This document shows, one piece after another, positions 7,553-15,653 of a stretch of 64,000 bases of DNA. The stretch covers positions 1-64,000 of the forward strand of contig CAZBZU010000006.1 in the NCBI GenBank assembly GCA_964496495.1. Reading direction: 5' to 3'. The stretch is from JASBRS01 sp964496495. Lineage in GTDB: Bacteria > Deinococcota > Deinococci > Deinococcales > Trueperaceae. Every line of letters starts with the position of its first letter. Positions within the stretch are counted from its first letter, which is position 1. The position numbers were made by a program, and so were the translations under genes. A model generated the notes under the pieces. That model ran no database searches, had not been told where the DNA came from, and worked only from the letters and a program-made list of their open reading frames with translations.

Positions 7553-10057
7553 ATGACGACCGTTCAGATAGGCGTCGAAGGCATGACCTGCGCGAGCTGC
7601 TCGGGGCGCGTCGAGCGCGCCCTCAACAAGGTGGCAGGCGTGAGCGAAGCCACCGTCAACCTGGCCACCGAACGCGCCAGCGTCACCTTCGACCCCGCGC
7701 TCGTCAAGCCGGACGCCTTCATCGCGGCGATCACCGGCAGCGGCTACGGCACCACCACCGCCCACGCCGACCTCGGTATCACCGGCATGACCTGCGCGAG
7801 CTGCTCGGGGCGCGTCGAGCGCGCCCTCAACAAGGTGGCCGGGGTCCTGGAAGCCACCGTCAACCTGGCCACCGAACGCGCCAGCGTCACCTACCTGCCC
7901 CAGACGGTGACCCCCGCGAAGCTCAAGGAGGTCGTGCGCGACACCGGCTACGACGTCCTCGAGGAACAGGCCGGCCAGGACGCCACCGACCTGGAACGCG
8001 AAGCGCACGAGAAGCACGTGCGCGGCCTGCGCCGTGACCTCATCATCGCCGCCAGCTTCGCGGCCCCGCTGGTGCTGTTCGTCATGCTGCCCATGGCCGT
8101 CCCCAGCTTGCAACGCGGCATCGACGCGGCCATCGGCACCTTCGCCGCCAACCTCATCGGCTTCGCGCTCGCCAGCGTGGTGCAGTTCGGCCCGGCCAGA
8201 CGCTTCTACACCACCGGCTGGGCCAGCCTCCGCCACGCCAGCCCCGACATGAACGCCCTCGTCATGCTCGGCTCGAGCGCCGCCTACGGCTACTCCGTCA
8301 TCGCCACCTTCCTCCCCGAGATCCTGCCCGCCGGCACCGCCCATACCTACTTCGAGGCCTCCGCCGCCATCATCGCCCTCATCCTCGTCGGCAAGTACCT
8401 CGAAGCCATCACCAAAGGACGCACCAGCGAGGCCATCAAGAAGCTCCTCAACCTCCAGGCCAAGACCGCCCGCGTCGAACGGGGCGGCGCCCTGCAGGAG
8501 CTCCCCATCGACCAGGTCGTGCGCGGTGACATCATCGCCGTACGCCCCGGCGAACGCCTCCCCGTCGACGGCACCGTCACCAGTGGCAGCAGCTACGTCG
8601 ACGAGTCCATGATCACCGGCGAGCCCATCCCCGTCCTCAAGAGCGAGGGCGCCGAGGTCGTCGGCGGCACCATCAACCAGAACGGGGCCTTGCGCTTCAC
8701 GGCCACCAAGGTCGGCGCCGACACGGTGCTCGCGCAGATCATCCGCATGGTCCAGGACGCCCAGAGCGCCAAGATGCCCATCCAGGCCCTGGCCGACCGC
8801 GTGGTGCGCTACTTCGTGCCAGTGGTCATCGCGCTGGCGAGCATCACCTTCGTGGTATGGCTCCTTGCCGGCCCCTCCCCCGCCCTCACCTACGCCCTCG
8901 TCAACATGGTCGCCGTCCTCATCATCGCCTGCCCCTGCGCCATGGGCCTCGCCACCCCCACCAGCATCATGGTCGGCACCGGCAAGGGCGCCGATCTGGG
9001 CATTCTCTTCCGCCGCGGGGACGCCCTCCAAACCCTCCAACAGGCCAGGGTCATCGCCCTCGACAAGACCGGCACCCTCACCCGCGGGCGCCCCGAGTTG
9101 ACCGACCTGGTCACCGCCGATGGCGCCGACGGCAGCGCGGAGCTCGGCATGATCGCCGCGGTGGAGCGACACTCCGAACACCCCATCGCCCAGGCCATCG
9201 TCGACGCTGCCAACCAGCGCCAGCTCGACATCTCCACCGCCGACGGCTTCCACGCCGAGCCCGGCTACGGCGTCACCGCCACCGTGGGCGACCACACCGT
9301 GCACGTCGGCGCCGATCGCTACATGTCCAAGCTCGGGCTCGAGACCAGCGCCTTCCAGGCCACCGCCACACGCCTCGCCGACGAAGGCAAGAGCCCCATG
9401 TACGCCGCCATCGACGGCAAACTCGCCGCCGTCCTCGCAGTAGCCGACCCCGTCAAGCCCACCACGCCCGCCGCCATCGAGGCCATGCACGCGGCCGGGC
9501 TGCAGGTCGCCATGGTCACCGGCGACAACCGTCGCACGGCCGCGGCGATCGCCGCCCGCCTGGGCATCGACACCGTCCTCGCCGAGGTCCTCCCCGACGG
9601 CAAGGTGGACGCCGTCAAGCGCCTCCAGCGCCAGGGCAACAAGACCGCCTTCGTCGGAGACGGCATCAACGACGCCCCCGCCCTCGCCCAGGCCGACATC
9701 GGCCTCGCCATCGGCACCGGCACCGACATCGCCATCGAAGCCGCCGACGTCATCCTCATGAGCGGCGACCTCCAAGGCATCCCCAACGCCATCGCCCTCT
9801 CCAGGGCCACCATCACCAACATCAAACAGAACCTCTTCTGGGCTTTCATCTACAACGTCATCCTCATCCCCGTCGCCGCCGGAGTGCTCTACCCCGCCTT
9901 CCACATCCTCCTCAACCCCATCATCGCCGCCGCCGCGATGGGCACCAGCAGCATCTTCGTCCTCACCAACGCCCTCAGGCTCAAGACCTTCCGTCCGCGC
10001 CGCCCGGCGTCCGTCCCGGATGCCGCCACCGTGGGGGCGCAGCCGGCGGCCGCCTGA
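7553..10057 (+). CDS. copA: Copper-exporting P1B-type ATPase
   Basis: An 834-aa inner-membrane Cu(I) pump. Two N-terminal HMA domains carry GMTCASC at residues 10-16 and 78-84. The membrane ion site is CPC at 460-462, the phosphorylated aspartate is D504 in DKTGTLT, and the hinge GDGIND is near 702. The TM6-TM8 region ends close to the C-terminus. The two HMA coding segments are nearly identical in DNA, which points to recent duplication or gene conversion. It is preceded by a CsoR-like operator and followed 12 nt later by a glutaredoxin gene, so copper-induced expression of a copA-redox operon is likely. Confidence 0.95.
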   Translation: MTTVQIGVEGMTCASCSGRVERALNKVAGVSEATVNLATERASVTFDPALVKPDAFIAAITGSGYGTTTAHADLGITGMTCASCSGRVERALNKVAGVLEATVNLATERASVTYLPQTVTPAKLKEVVRDTGYDVLEEQAGQDATDLEREAHEKHVRGLRRDLIIAASFAAPLVLFVMLPMAVPSLQRGIDAAIGTFAANLIGFALASVVQFGPARRFYTTGWASLRHASPDMNALVMLGSSAAYGYSVIATFLPEILPAGTAHTYFEASAAIIALILVGKYLEAITKGRTSEAIKKLLNLQAKTARVERGGALQELPIDQVVRGDIIAVRPGERLPVDGTVTSGSSYVDESMITGEPIPVLKSEGAEVVGGTINQNGALRFTATKVGADTVLAQIIRMVQDAQSAKMPIQALADRVVRYFVPVVIALASITFVVWLLAGPSPALTYALVNMVAVLIIACPCAMGLATPTSIMVGTGKGADLGILFRRGDALQTLQQARVIALDKTGTLTRGRPELTDLVTADGADGSAELGMIAAVERHSEHPIAQAIVDAANQRQLDISTADGFHAEPGYGVTATVGDHTVHVGADRYMSKLGLETSAFQATATRLADEGKSPMYAAIDGKLAAVLAVADPVKPTTPAAIEAMHAAGLQVAMVTGDNRRTAAAIAARLGIDTVLAEVLPDGKVDAVKRLQRQGNKTAFVGDGINDAPALAQADIGLAIGTGTDIAIEAADVILMSGDLQGIPNAIALSRATITNIKQNLFWAFIYNVILIPVAAGVLYPAFHILLNPIIAAAAMGTSSIFVLTNALRLKTFRPRRPASVPDAATVGAQPAAA
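7580..7688 (+). repeat. HMA-domain DNA repeat, copy 1
   Basis: A 109-nt segment of copA matches 7784-7892 (offset 204 nt, 68 codons) with about six differences, all clustered in one 10-nt patch. It encodes GMTCASCSGRVERALNKV and following residues. Confidence 0.85.
7784..7892 (+). repeat. HMA-domain DNA repeat, copy 2
   Basis: Second copy of the copA HMA repeat. The near identity at silent positions as well as coding positions indicates recent duplication or gene conversion. Confidence 0.85.
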
Positions 10058-10069
10058 TCGGAACTCACG

Positions 10070-10318
10070 GTGACCGCCATCACCCTCTACACCAGCCCCG
10101 GCTGCCCCGATTGCGCCGCCGTGCGTGCCTGGCTGGAGCGCCACCACGTCCCCTACAGCGAGCGCGACCTGAGCCAGCCCGGCGTGGCCGACGAGGCCAA
10201 GCGGCGCTACGGCGTGCGCATCGCCCCCATCACCGTGCTGGACCGAACCACCTTCTTCTACGGCACCTTCGACGAGCAGCGACCCAGGCTGGCAGCGGCC
10301 CTGCTCCCGCAGGGCTGA
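10070..10318 (+). CDS. Glutaredoxin family protein
   Basis: An 82-aa thioredoxin-fold protein starting MTAITLYTSPGCPDCAAVRAW. The CPDC active site is at residues 12-15 and a cis-proline region (APITVLD) is near 60. It resembles NrdH/UXX-type glutaredoxins. It is 12 nt downstream of copA on the same strand and probably co-transcribed, which suggests a job in thiol redox or copper handling under copper stress rather than ribonucleotide reduction. The GTG start leaves a short but adequate spacing to the upstream stop. Confidence 0.85.
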   Translation: MTAITLYTSPGCPDCAAVRAWLERHHVPYSERDLSQPGVADEAKRRYGVRIAPITVLDRTTFFYGTFDEQRPRLAAALLPQG

Positions 10319-10419
10319 GGCCCGGCCGGCTCGGCACCTTCAGCCGCCGGCGAGGCGCCGCGTCGCAGAGGTCGGGCGGCGCCAGGCGTGAAGGCGGCGC
10401 CTGCCGTGCGGTCGAGCGC

Positions 10420-10425
10420 TACACT
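10420..10425 (+). promoter_or_regulatory. -10 box (TACACT) 6 nt before a GTG
   Basis: TACACT, then CGAGTC, then the GTG of the small gene at 10432. The same box and spacing (TACACT, CGAACC, GTG) occur at 48590. No good -35 is visible, so this rests on the leaderless pattern seen elsewhere in the window. Confidence 0.4.
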
Positions 10426-10431
10426 CGAGTC

Positions 10432-10680
10432 GTGGGACACGTCCTGGACGAACAGCCCGGCCTCTTCGACGCGTCGAGGCTGGTCGAGCGGCGGCTGGCG
10501 TCCGGCGTGACCGTGCGGGTGAGGCTCGAGCCGTTGTCGGACGACAGGGTGCGCGTCCTCGAGTATCGCCGCCGCGCCCGCGACGAGGGGCGCTGGCAAC
10601 GCCGCCCGGGCGAGGAGGGACGCACGTGTCCCTACGGCGCGCTGGGCCTGGGCCTGCCTTTTGAAGACGTCTTCGGCTGA
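10432..10680 (+). CDS. Small hypothetical protein
   Basis: An 82-aa protein, MGHVLDEQPGLFDASRLVERRL and onward, arginine-rich in the middle (EYRRRARDEGRWQRRPGEEGR). It has no membrane segment or recognised domain. The GTG start is chosen because a TACACT box lies exactly 6 nt upstream, matching the window's leaderless promoters. Antisense ORFs overlap it but lack start signals. Function unknown. Confidence 0.5.
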   Translation: MGHVLDEQPGLFDASRLVERRLASGVTVRVRLEPLSDDRVRVLEYRRRARDEGRWQRRPGEEGRTCPYGALGLGLPFEDVFG

Positions 10681-10814
10681 CCGCGGCTGGCCGGACCCCG
10701 CCGTTTCTCGGGACAGCCTCTCTCGCCACGCTATCGTCGCTGGAGGACGCGTTCGGACGCGTGCGCCGTAGCGCACGTCCGCTGCCGACGACAGCGAGAG
10801 AGGAGTTCTGGCGA

Positions 10815-11738
10815 ATGCCGCGTGCCGTGAGGTTCGAGACGTACGGCGGCATCGACGTCCTCCAGGTGGTGGAGGTCGACCCGCCGCAGGTGCCACCGGA
10901 CCGCGTGCTGGTTCGCGTGAAGGCCGCAGGCATCAACCCCGGCGAGGCCTCCATCCGGGAAGGGAGGATGCATGCCCGGTTCCCCGCCAGCTTCCCCTCC
11001 GGCCAGGGAAGCGACCTGGCCGGCGTCGTGGAGCAGGTGGGTGCCGAGGTCGCCGGCGTCGCCGTGGGCGACGAGGTGCTCGGCTTCACCAACGACCGCG
11101 CCAGCCACGCCGAGCTGGTCGCGGTCGAGGCCGACAAGCTGGTGCGCAGGCCGCATGGCGTGTCATGGGAAGCGGCCGGCGCCCTGTTCGTGGCCGGAAC
11201 CACCGCCTACGCCACGGTGCGCGCCGTGGACGTGCGCGAGGGCGACACCGTGGTCGTCTCCGGCGCGGCCGGCGGTGTCGGCACGCTCGCCGTGCAGCTC
11301 GCCCGCTTGCGGGGCGCCCGCGTGATCGGCCTGGCGAGCGAGCCGCACGGCGCCTGGCTCGAGGCCCACGGGGTCGCGCCGGTCGACTATCACGATGCCG
11401 TGGCTGGGCGCATCCGGGAGGCCGCGGGCGGCCGGGTCGACGCGTTCGTCGATGCCTTCGGCGGCGACTACGTGCGGCTTGCCGTCGAGGACCTCGGCGT
11501 GGCGCCGGAGCGCGTCGACACCATCGCCAACTTCGCCGCCAGGGAGCGCTACGGCGTCAAGACGGAGGGCTCCGCCGCGGTGGCGGGCGCCCGGGTCCTC
11601 AGCGAGCTGGCACAGCTGCTCGCCGACGGCCGCCTGGAGCTCCCCGTCGCTCGCGTCTACGCCCTCGAGCGCGTGCGCGACGCCTACCGCGAGCTGGAGT
11701 TGCGACACACCCTGGGCAAGATCGTGTTGCAGCCCTGA
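10815..11738 (+). CDS. MDR-family NADPH:quinone oxidoreductase-like protein
   Basis: A 307-aa medium-chain dehydrogenase/reductase. The GroES-like N-terminal half (MPRAVRFETYGGIDVLQVVEV, then VKAAGINPGEASIREGR) is followed by the Rossmann loop SGAAGGVGTLAVQLAR near residue 149. It lacks the cysteine cluster and catalytic zinc ligands of alcohol dehydrogenases, which places it with zinc-independent quinone or enone reductases that use NADPH. ATG 10815 was preferred to an upstream in-frame start because AGAGAGGAG precedes it and the family starts here. The physiological substrate is unknown. Confidence 0.9.
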   Translation: MPRAVRFETYGGIDVLQVVEVDPPQVPPDRVLVRVKAAGINPGEASIREGRMHARFPASFPSGQGSDLAGVVEQVGAEVAGVAVGDEVLGFTNDRASHAELVAVEADKLVRRPHGVSWEAAGALFVAGTTAYATVRAVDVREGDTVVVSGAAGGVGTLAVQLARLRGARVIGLASEPHGAWLEAHGVAPVDYHDAVAGRIREAAGGRVDAFVDAFGGDYVRLAVEDLGVAPERVDTIANFAARERYGVKTEGSAAVAGARVLSELAQLLADGRLELPVARVYALERVRDAYRELELRHTLGKIVLQP

Positions 11739-11817
11739 CGGCTCACACCGCATCGCAGCGAGCGCCGTCGGCTGCCGCCGTCCCTCGCCGGCGACGACCT
11801 TGGCACGGCCGACCCGC

Positions 11818-12282
11818 TCAGCCGTCGGCGCCCACGCGCCTCCGCGCCACGGCCGTCGCCCGCCCCGGCGTCATCGCCAGGAACGCCAGCATCACCAGAA
11901 GCAGCGCCTGCACCACCTTGAGCGAGACCCCCCAGGGCTCGAAGGACGGCGTGCGCTGCGGCGCGACGCCGAGGTAGGCACCGATGGCGAACAGCTGAAA
12001 GGCGGCACCCAGCAGCCACAGCACCCGCCGGTCGGTCGCCCACAGCAGCACCGCACCCAGCAGGAAGGCGCCGCCGGCCAGGGCGCCGAAGGTCGTCAGC
12101 GACACGTCCGCGCCGGCAGTGTCGTCGACCACGCGCGCCACACCGGCGCCGATGAGCGCGTAGACCATGGCGTTGGCCAGCGCCAGAGCGCCGGCTGCCA
12201 GCCGCACTCTCCGGCGCAGCCGTTGCCTGGGGTCCTCTGGCGCCCACACCCTCGGCCAGCCAACATGCAGGTTCGTCCTCAT
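11818..12282 (-). CDS. Four-helix membrane protein of unknown function
   Basis: A 154-aa protein with a basic N-terminus (RQRLRRRVRLAAG), then four hydrophobic segments at about residues 30-52, 64-85, 88-108 and 122-142. The charged ends suggest a plasma-membrane protein with both termini in the cytosol. I do not recognise a family. It is upstream of yceI and on the same strand only after a gap, so no operon is claimed. Confidence 0.65.
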   Translation of the reverse strand: MRTNLHVGWPRVWAPEDPRQRLRRRVRLAAGALALANAMVYALIGAGVARVVDDTAGADVSLTTFGALAGGAFLLGAVLLWATDRRVLWLLGAAFQLFAIGAYLGVAPQRTPSFEPWGVSLKVVQALLLVMLAFLAMTPGRATAVARRRVGADG

Positions 12283-12388
12283 GTCCGCCTCGCTTTCCCG
12301 TCGGCGTCGCTGGTGCGTCCCCGGTCGCGGTCCGTCGCCGCACTATGCGGAGGCGCGCGGCTGGAGCCAAGGGACAACCGCCCCGCCA

Positions 12389-13072
12389 TCACCCGCCGGC
12401 CGGGAGGAGCCGCAGAACCAGATGCACGCGGACGTCCACCGTGTCGTCGACGACCACCGCGAACAGACGAGGCCGGGTCATGCCGAAGTCCGAGAGCCGT
12501 AACGGAAGCGTGAGGCGCACGTCGAGCCCGCCCTCGGTGCGAGACACCTCGCCGCGCGCCACCACATCCCGCTCGACACCGTGCATGCGCAAGCGTCCGC
12601 GGACGCTGACCGCCGCGCTGCGAGCCTCCCGCAGCGAGGCGGGCCGGGACGTGACGGCAGTCAGCGTGTAGCGGATGGTCGGAAAGCGCGACGCCTCGAA
12701 GACCGCGCGGGCCGCGTTCAGGTCGCGCAGCACGTTCCCGGTGGTGATCGCGCTGGTCCGCACGACGATGGTCGCCTGGGCGCTCGTCGGCCGCTGCGGG
12801 TCCACTGCGGCCGAGAAGCCCGCCACGGGCACCCTGCCGTCGAACCCTCCGAACGCGTCCGAGGCGTGGAAGGTGATGGCGCTCTCCGCTGCCAGCGCGA
12901 CCCGCGTCCGGCCGGGTCCCGCCACCGTAGGCGGCGCTGCGCCGGTGTCTGGCAGCGCCGCAACGACGACGCCCGCGCACGCCAGTGCCACGGCCGCGGG
13001 GACGGCCAGAAGCAACCTCGGCCGCGCAGGGTGGCAACCGCCTGCGGCGACGTTTCCGCGAGCTCGGCGCAT
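12389..13072 (-). CDS. YceI family protein
   Basis: A 227-aa protein. An N-terminal hydrophobic segment (residues 15-40, LLLAVPAAVALACAGVVVAAL) anchors or exports it. The YceI lipocalin-like domain follows (ESAITFHASDAFGGFDGRVPVAGFSAAVD, then FEASRFPTIRYTLTAV and GRLRMHGVERDVV). YceI proteins bind isoprenoid or other hydrophobic ligands outside the cytoplasm. The start at 13072 is fixed by a GGAGGAG ribosome site about 8 nt upstream; the ORF is open further but without signals. Confidence 0.88.
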   Translation of the reverse strand: MRRARGNVAAGGCHPARPRLLLAVPAAVALACAGVVVAALPDTGAAPPTVAGPGRTRVALAAESAITFHASDAFGGFDGRVPVAGFSAAVDPQRPTSAQATIVVRTSAITTGNVLRDLNAARAVFEASRFPTIRYTLTAVTSRPASLREARSAAVSVRGRLRMHGVERDVVARGEVSRTEGGLDVRLTLPLRLSDFGMTRPRLFAVVVDDTVDVRVHLVLRLLPAGG

Positions 13073-13275
13073 CGGCACGGCTCCTCCTCTCGCTCGGGGA
13101 CCATCTTCCCGTGTCCTGTGATACGCGGCCACGGCAGCACTGGATGCCGGCGGGCCACGATCCACCGGCCCGGCGCGCCGCTCGCGAGTCCGGGGCCGAA
13201 ACGCGCTTGCGGCGTGGCTCGGCTCCGTGGCACGATGCGCCCCGCGAGCACGGCCGGCCTGGCCGTGCTCATGTC

Positions 13276-13304
13276 TTGACGGTGGTGAGGATCCGACCTA
13301 TAGT
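13276..13304 (+). promoter_or_regulatory. Promoter of the marR-ABC exporter operon
   Basis: TTGACG (13276-13281), a 17-nt spacer, and TATAGT (13299-13304), close to consensus. The first ATG (13312) is 7 nt beyond the -10, so translation of the leader ORF should be leaderless. Confidence 0.75.
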
Positions 13305-13339
13305 TAGCGGCATGCGAATTATCAACATTACCCTAACTA
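13301..13339 (+). promoter_or_regulatory. Candidate MarR operator
   Basis: TAGTTAG (13301-13307) and its inverted copy CTAACTA (13333-13339) bracket the -10 and the first codons of the leader ORF. A second, imperfect dyad (TAGTTAGCG / TGCGAATTA) overlaps the left arm. The placement suits autorepression of the exporter operon by the MarR protein encoded just downstream. Confidence 0.5.
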
Positions 13340-13356
13340 CCTTCGGAGGGGGCTGA
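13312..13356 (+). CDS. 14-codon leader ORF (or displaced 5' end of marR)
   Basis: MRIINITLTTFGGG, then TGA. The ATG lies 7 nt after a strong -10. The last codons GGA GGG GGC contain an SD-like GGAGGGGG, and the stop context is TGAC. It uses AT-rich codons unlike its neighbours. Dropping one base in the G5 run (13348-13352) joins this reading frame directly to marR. It is therefore a regulatory leader peptide, a +1 frameshift start of marR, or a sequence error. It is too short to judge by composition. Confidence 0.5.
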   Translation: MRIINITLTTFGGG

Positions 13357-13375
13357 CGCCACGGACAGGCACGCC

Positions 13376-13948
13376 TTGATCCGAGAGGTCATCGAGAGCT
13401 TCCGCGCCATGCGCGCCCAGAGCATGCAGGGGCTGCATCAGGTCAGGCGCGACGCGGCCAGCGTCGCGCATCTGCAGGTGCTGGTGCGTTTGCGCTCGGA
13501 CGGACCTCTGCGCGTCAGCCGTTTGGCTCATTGCCTCGATGTGTCGCCCGCCAGCGCCACCGGCATGGTGGATCGCATGGTCGAGCGCGGCCTCGTCGAA
13601 CGCGTGCGCGACGAGGCCGACCGCAGGGTGGTGCTCGTGCGCCTGGCGCCCCCTGGCCGCGCCCTGCTCGAGAAGATCGGCAGCCGCGGCAGGGCCGGGC
13701 TGGCACGTGTGTTGGAGCGCCTCGACGAAGACGAGCTGGTGGCGCTCAAGACCGGGCTGGCCGCCTTCGTCGGCGCCGCGCGCGCCGTCGCGGAGGCAGA
13801 GGTCGAGCGCGGCCGAGCCGGCCGCGACGACTGCGCTCCGCCCCGGCACGCGCGCGCGGGACGCCACCGCGAAGCGAGCGCCGAGCGCGGCACACCGCAC
13901 CGCCGGAGGGGGGCGAGGACGCGTCATGCTGCTGAAGATCCTGAATGA
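13376..13948 (+). CDS. MarR family regulator of the ABC exporter
   Basis: About 190 aa from a TTG at 13376. The winged helix (VSRLAHCLDVSPASATGMVDRMVERGLVERVRDEADRRVVLVRL) is classic MarR. The basic C-terminal tail is unusually long and low-complexity. The start is doubtful: no ATG, GTG or TTG lies within normal range of the GGAGGGGG at 13345-13352, and the frame stays open upstream to 13337. See the leader ORF entry for the alternative start at 13312. It overlaps the first ABC gene by 23 nt, so it is translationally coupled and probably represses the operon. Confidence 0.85.
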   Translation: MIREVIESFRAMRAQSMQGLHQVRRDAASVAHLQVLVRLRSDGPLRVSRLAHCLDVSPASATGMVDRMVERGLVERVRDEADRRVVLVRLAPPGRALLEKIGSRGRAGLARVLERLDEDELVALKTGLAAFVGAARAVAEAEVERGRAGRDDCAPPRHARAGRHREASAERGTPHRRRGARTRHAAEDPE

Positions 13949-15653
13949 CTTCACGCGACCCTATCGCGGCGTCATCGCAGCCATCCTCGGCCTGCAACTG
14001 GTGGGTACGCTGGCGGCGCTCACGCTGCCAAGCATCAACGCCGCCATCGTCGACAACGGCGTCATCCGCGGCGACACCGCCTACATCCTGCGCGAGGGCG
14101 GCTGGATGCTGCTGGCGTCGCTGGTGCAGATCCTGTGCACCATCGCCGCGGTGTTCTTCGGCGCCCGCACCGCGATGAAGTTCGGCCGGGACGTGCGCTC
14201 CGCCATCTTCCACCGCGTCGCCGAGTTCTCGAGCCGCGAGCTGGCGCGCTTCGGCGCGCCCTCCCTCATCACGCGCACCACCAACGACGTACGCCAGGTG
14301 CAGATGATGCTGATGCTGGCCTTCACGCTGATGGCAACCGCCCCCATCATGATGGTCGGTAGCGTCATCATGGCTCTGCGTCAGGACCTGGGGCTGTCGT
14401 GGCTGGTCGCCGTGGCCGTGCCGCTGTTGGGCGCGCTGGTGGCACTCGTCATCAGCCGCATGGTCCCCGGCTTCCGCAAGATGCAGAAGCGCATCGACCG
14501 CATCAACGAGGTCTTGCGCGAGCAGATCGGAGGCATCCGGGTGATCCGGGCCTTCGTGCGCGAGCCGGAGGAACGGCAGCGCTTCGAGAAGGCCAACGAG
14601 GAGCTCACCGACGTAAGCCTCTACGTCGGGCGCTGGATGGCGCTGATGTTCCCTCTGGTCATGATCGTCACCAACGTCTCCAGCGTGGCCGTGGTGTGGT
14701 TCGGCGGTCTGCGCGTGGCATCGGGCGCCATGCAGATCGGCTCCATGATGGCCTTCCTCAGCTACCTCATGCAGATCCTGATCTCGGTGATGATGGCGAC
14801 CTTCATGCTGGTCATCCTGCCCCGCGCCGCCGTCTCGGCCGACCGCATCGAGGAGACGCTCGCCACCGAGCCGACCGTGCTGCCGCCCGCCCACGGCGTG
14901 GCGCGCGCCCCCGAGCGCGGCCACCTGCAGCTCCGGAAGGTCGGCTTCCGCTACCCGGGCGCCAGCCACCCGGTGCTCAGCGAGGTGGACCTCGACGCGG
15001 CGGCCGGGCAGACGGTCGCCATCATCGGCTCGACCGGAGCGGGCAAGACCACCCTGCTCAACCTCATCCCGCGGCTCTTCGACGCCACCGACGGTCAGGT
15101 GATGCTCGACGGCATCGACGTGCGCGAGTACGAGCCCGACGCGCTGTGGTCGCGCATCGGCCTGGTGCCCCAGAGGGCCTACCTGTTCAGCGGCACCGTC
15201 GCCAGCAACCTGCGCTTCGGCAAGCCCGACGCCAGCGAGGCGGAGATGTGGCAAGCGCTGGAGATCGCCCAGGCGCGCGACTTCGTCGAGGCCATGGAGG
15301 GTGGGCTGGAGGCTCCCATCGCCCAGGGCGGCACCAACGTCTCCGGTGGGCAGCGGCAGCGCCTGGCCATGGCGCGTGCGCTCATCAGGCGGCCCGAGGT
15401 CTACCTCTTCGACGATGCCTTCTCTGCGCTCGACGTCGCCACCGACGCACGCCTGCGTCGCGCGCTGGCGCGCGTCACGCAGGGCGCGACGGTGGTGATC
15501 GTGGCGCAGCGCGTCGCCACCATCGAGGGCGCCGACCAGATCGTCGTGCTCGAGGACGGACGGGTGGTAGGGCGTGGCAGCCACGCGGAGCTGCTCCGCA
15601 GCTCGGACACCTACCGAGAGATCGTGGCCTCCCAACGGCAGGTGGCAGCATGA
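13926..15653 (+). CDS. ABC exporter half-transporter, degenerate NBD
   Basis: 575 aa: a six-helix type I exporter domain (residues ~1-310) then an ATPase domain. Walker A GSTGAGKTT is near 368 and the signature SGGQRQR near 474. Walker B ends FDDAFSALD, with Asp where the catalytic Glu should be, and the H-loop His is Gln (VAQRVATI). This is the non-hydrolytic partner pattern seen in TM287/TM288, LmrCD and BmrCD heterodimers. Its stop overlaps the next ABC start (ATGA), so the two are made together. Likely substrates are drugs or lipids. Confidence 0.93.
   Translation: MLLKILNDFTRPYRGVIAAILGLQLVGTLAALTLPSINAAIVDNGVIRGDTAYILREGGWMLLASLVQILCTIAAVFFGARTAMKFGRDVRSAIFHRVAEFSSRELARFGAPSLITRTTNDVRQVQMMLMLAFTLMATAPIMMVGSVIMALRQDLGLSWLVAVAVPLLGALVALVISRMVPGFRKMQKRIDRINEVLREQIGGIRVIRAFVREPEERQRFEKANEELTDVSLYVGRWMALMFPLVMIVTNVSSVAVVWFGGLRVASGAMQIGSMMAFLSYLMQILISVMMATFMLVILPRAAVSADRIEETLATEPTVLPPAHGVARAPERGHLQLRKVGFRYPGASHPVLSEVDLDAAAGQTVAIIGSTGAGKTTLLNLIPRLFDATDGQVMLDGIDVREYEPDALWSRIGLVPQRAYLFSGTVASNLRFGKPDASEAEMWQALEIAQARDFVEAMEGGLEAPIAQGGTNVSGGQRQRLAMARALIRRPEVYLFDDAFSALDVATDARLRRALARVTQGATVVIVAQRVATIEGADQIVVLEDGRVVGRGSHAELLRSSDTYREIVASQRQVAA

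Noticed and set aside
6851..10147. A 1098-codon open frame antisense to the HELVE gene and copA
   Set aside because: Its protein is Gly/Asp/Val-rich with no domain, and the opposite strand encodes unmistakable CopA. It is a by-product of G/C third-position bias.
13746..15635. 629-codon antisense frame over the first ABC gene
   Set aside because: His/Gln/Asp-rich low-complexity product; the plus strand carries full ABC motifs.
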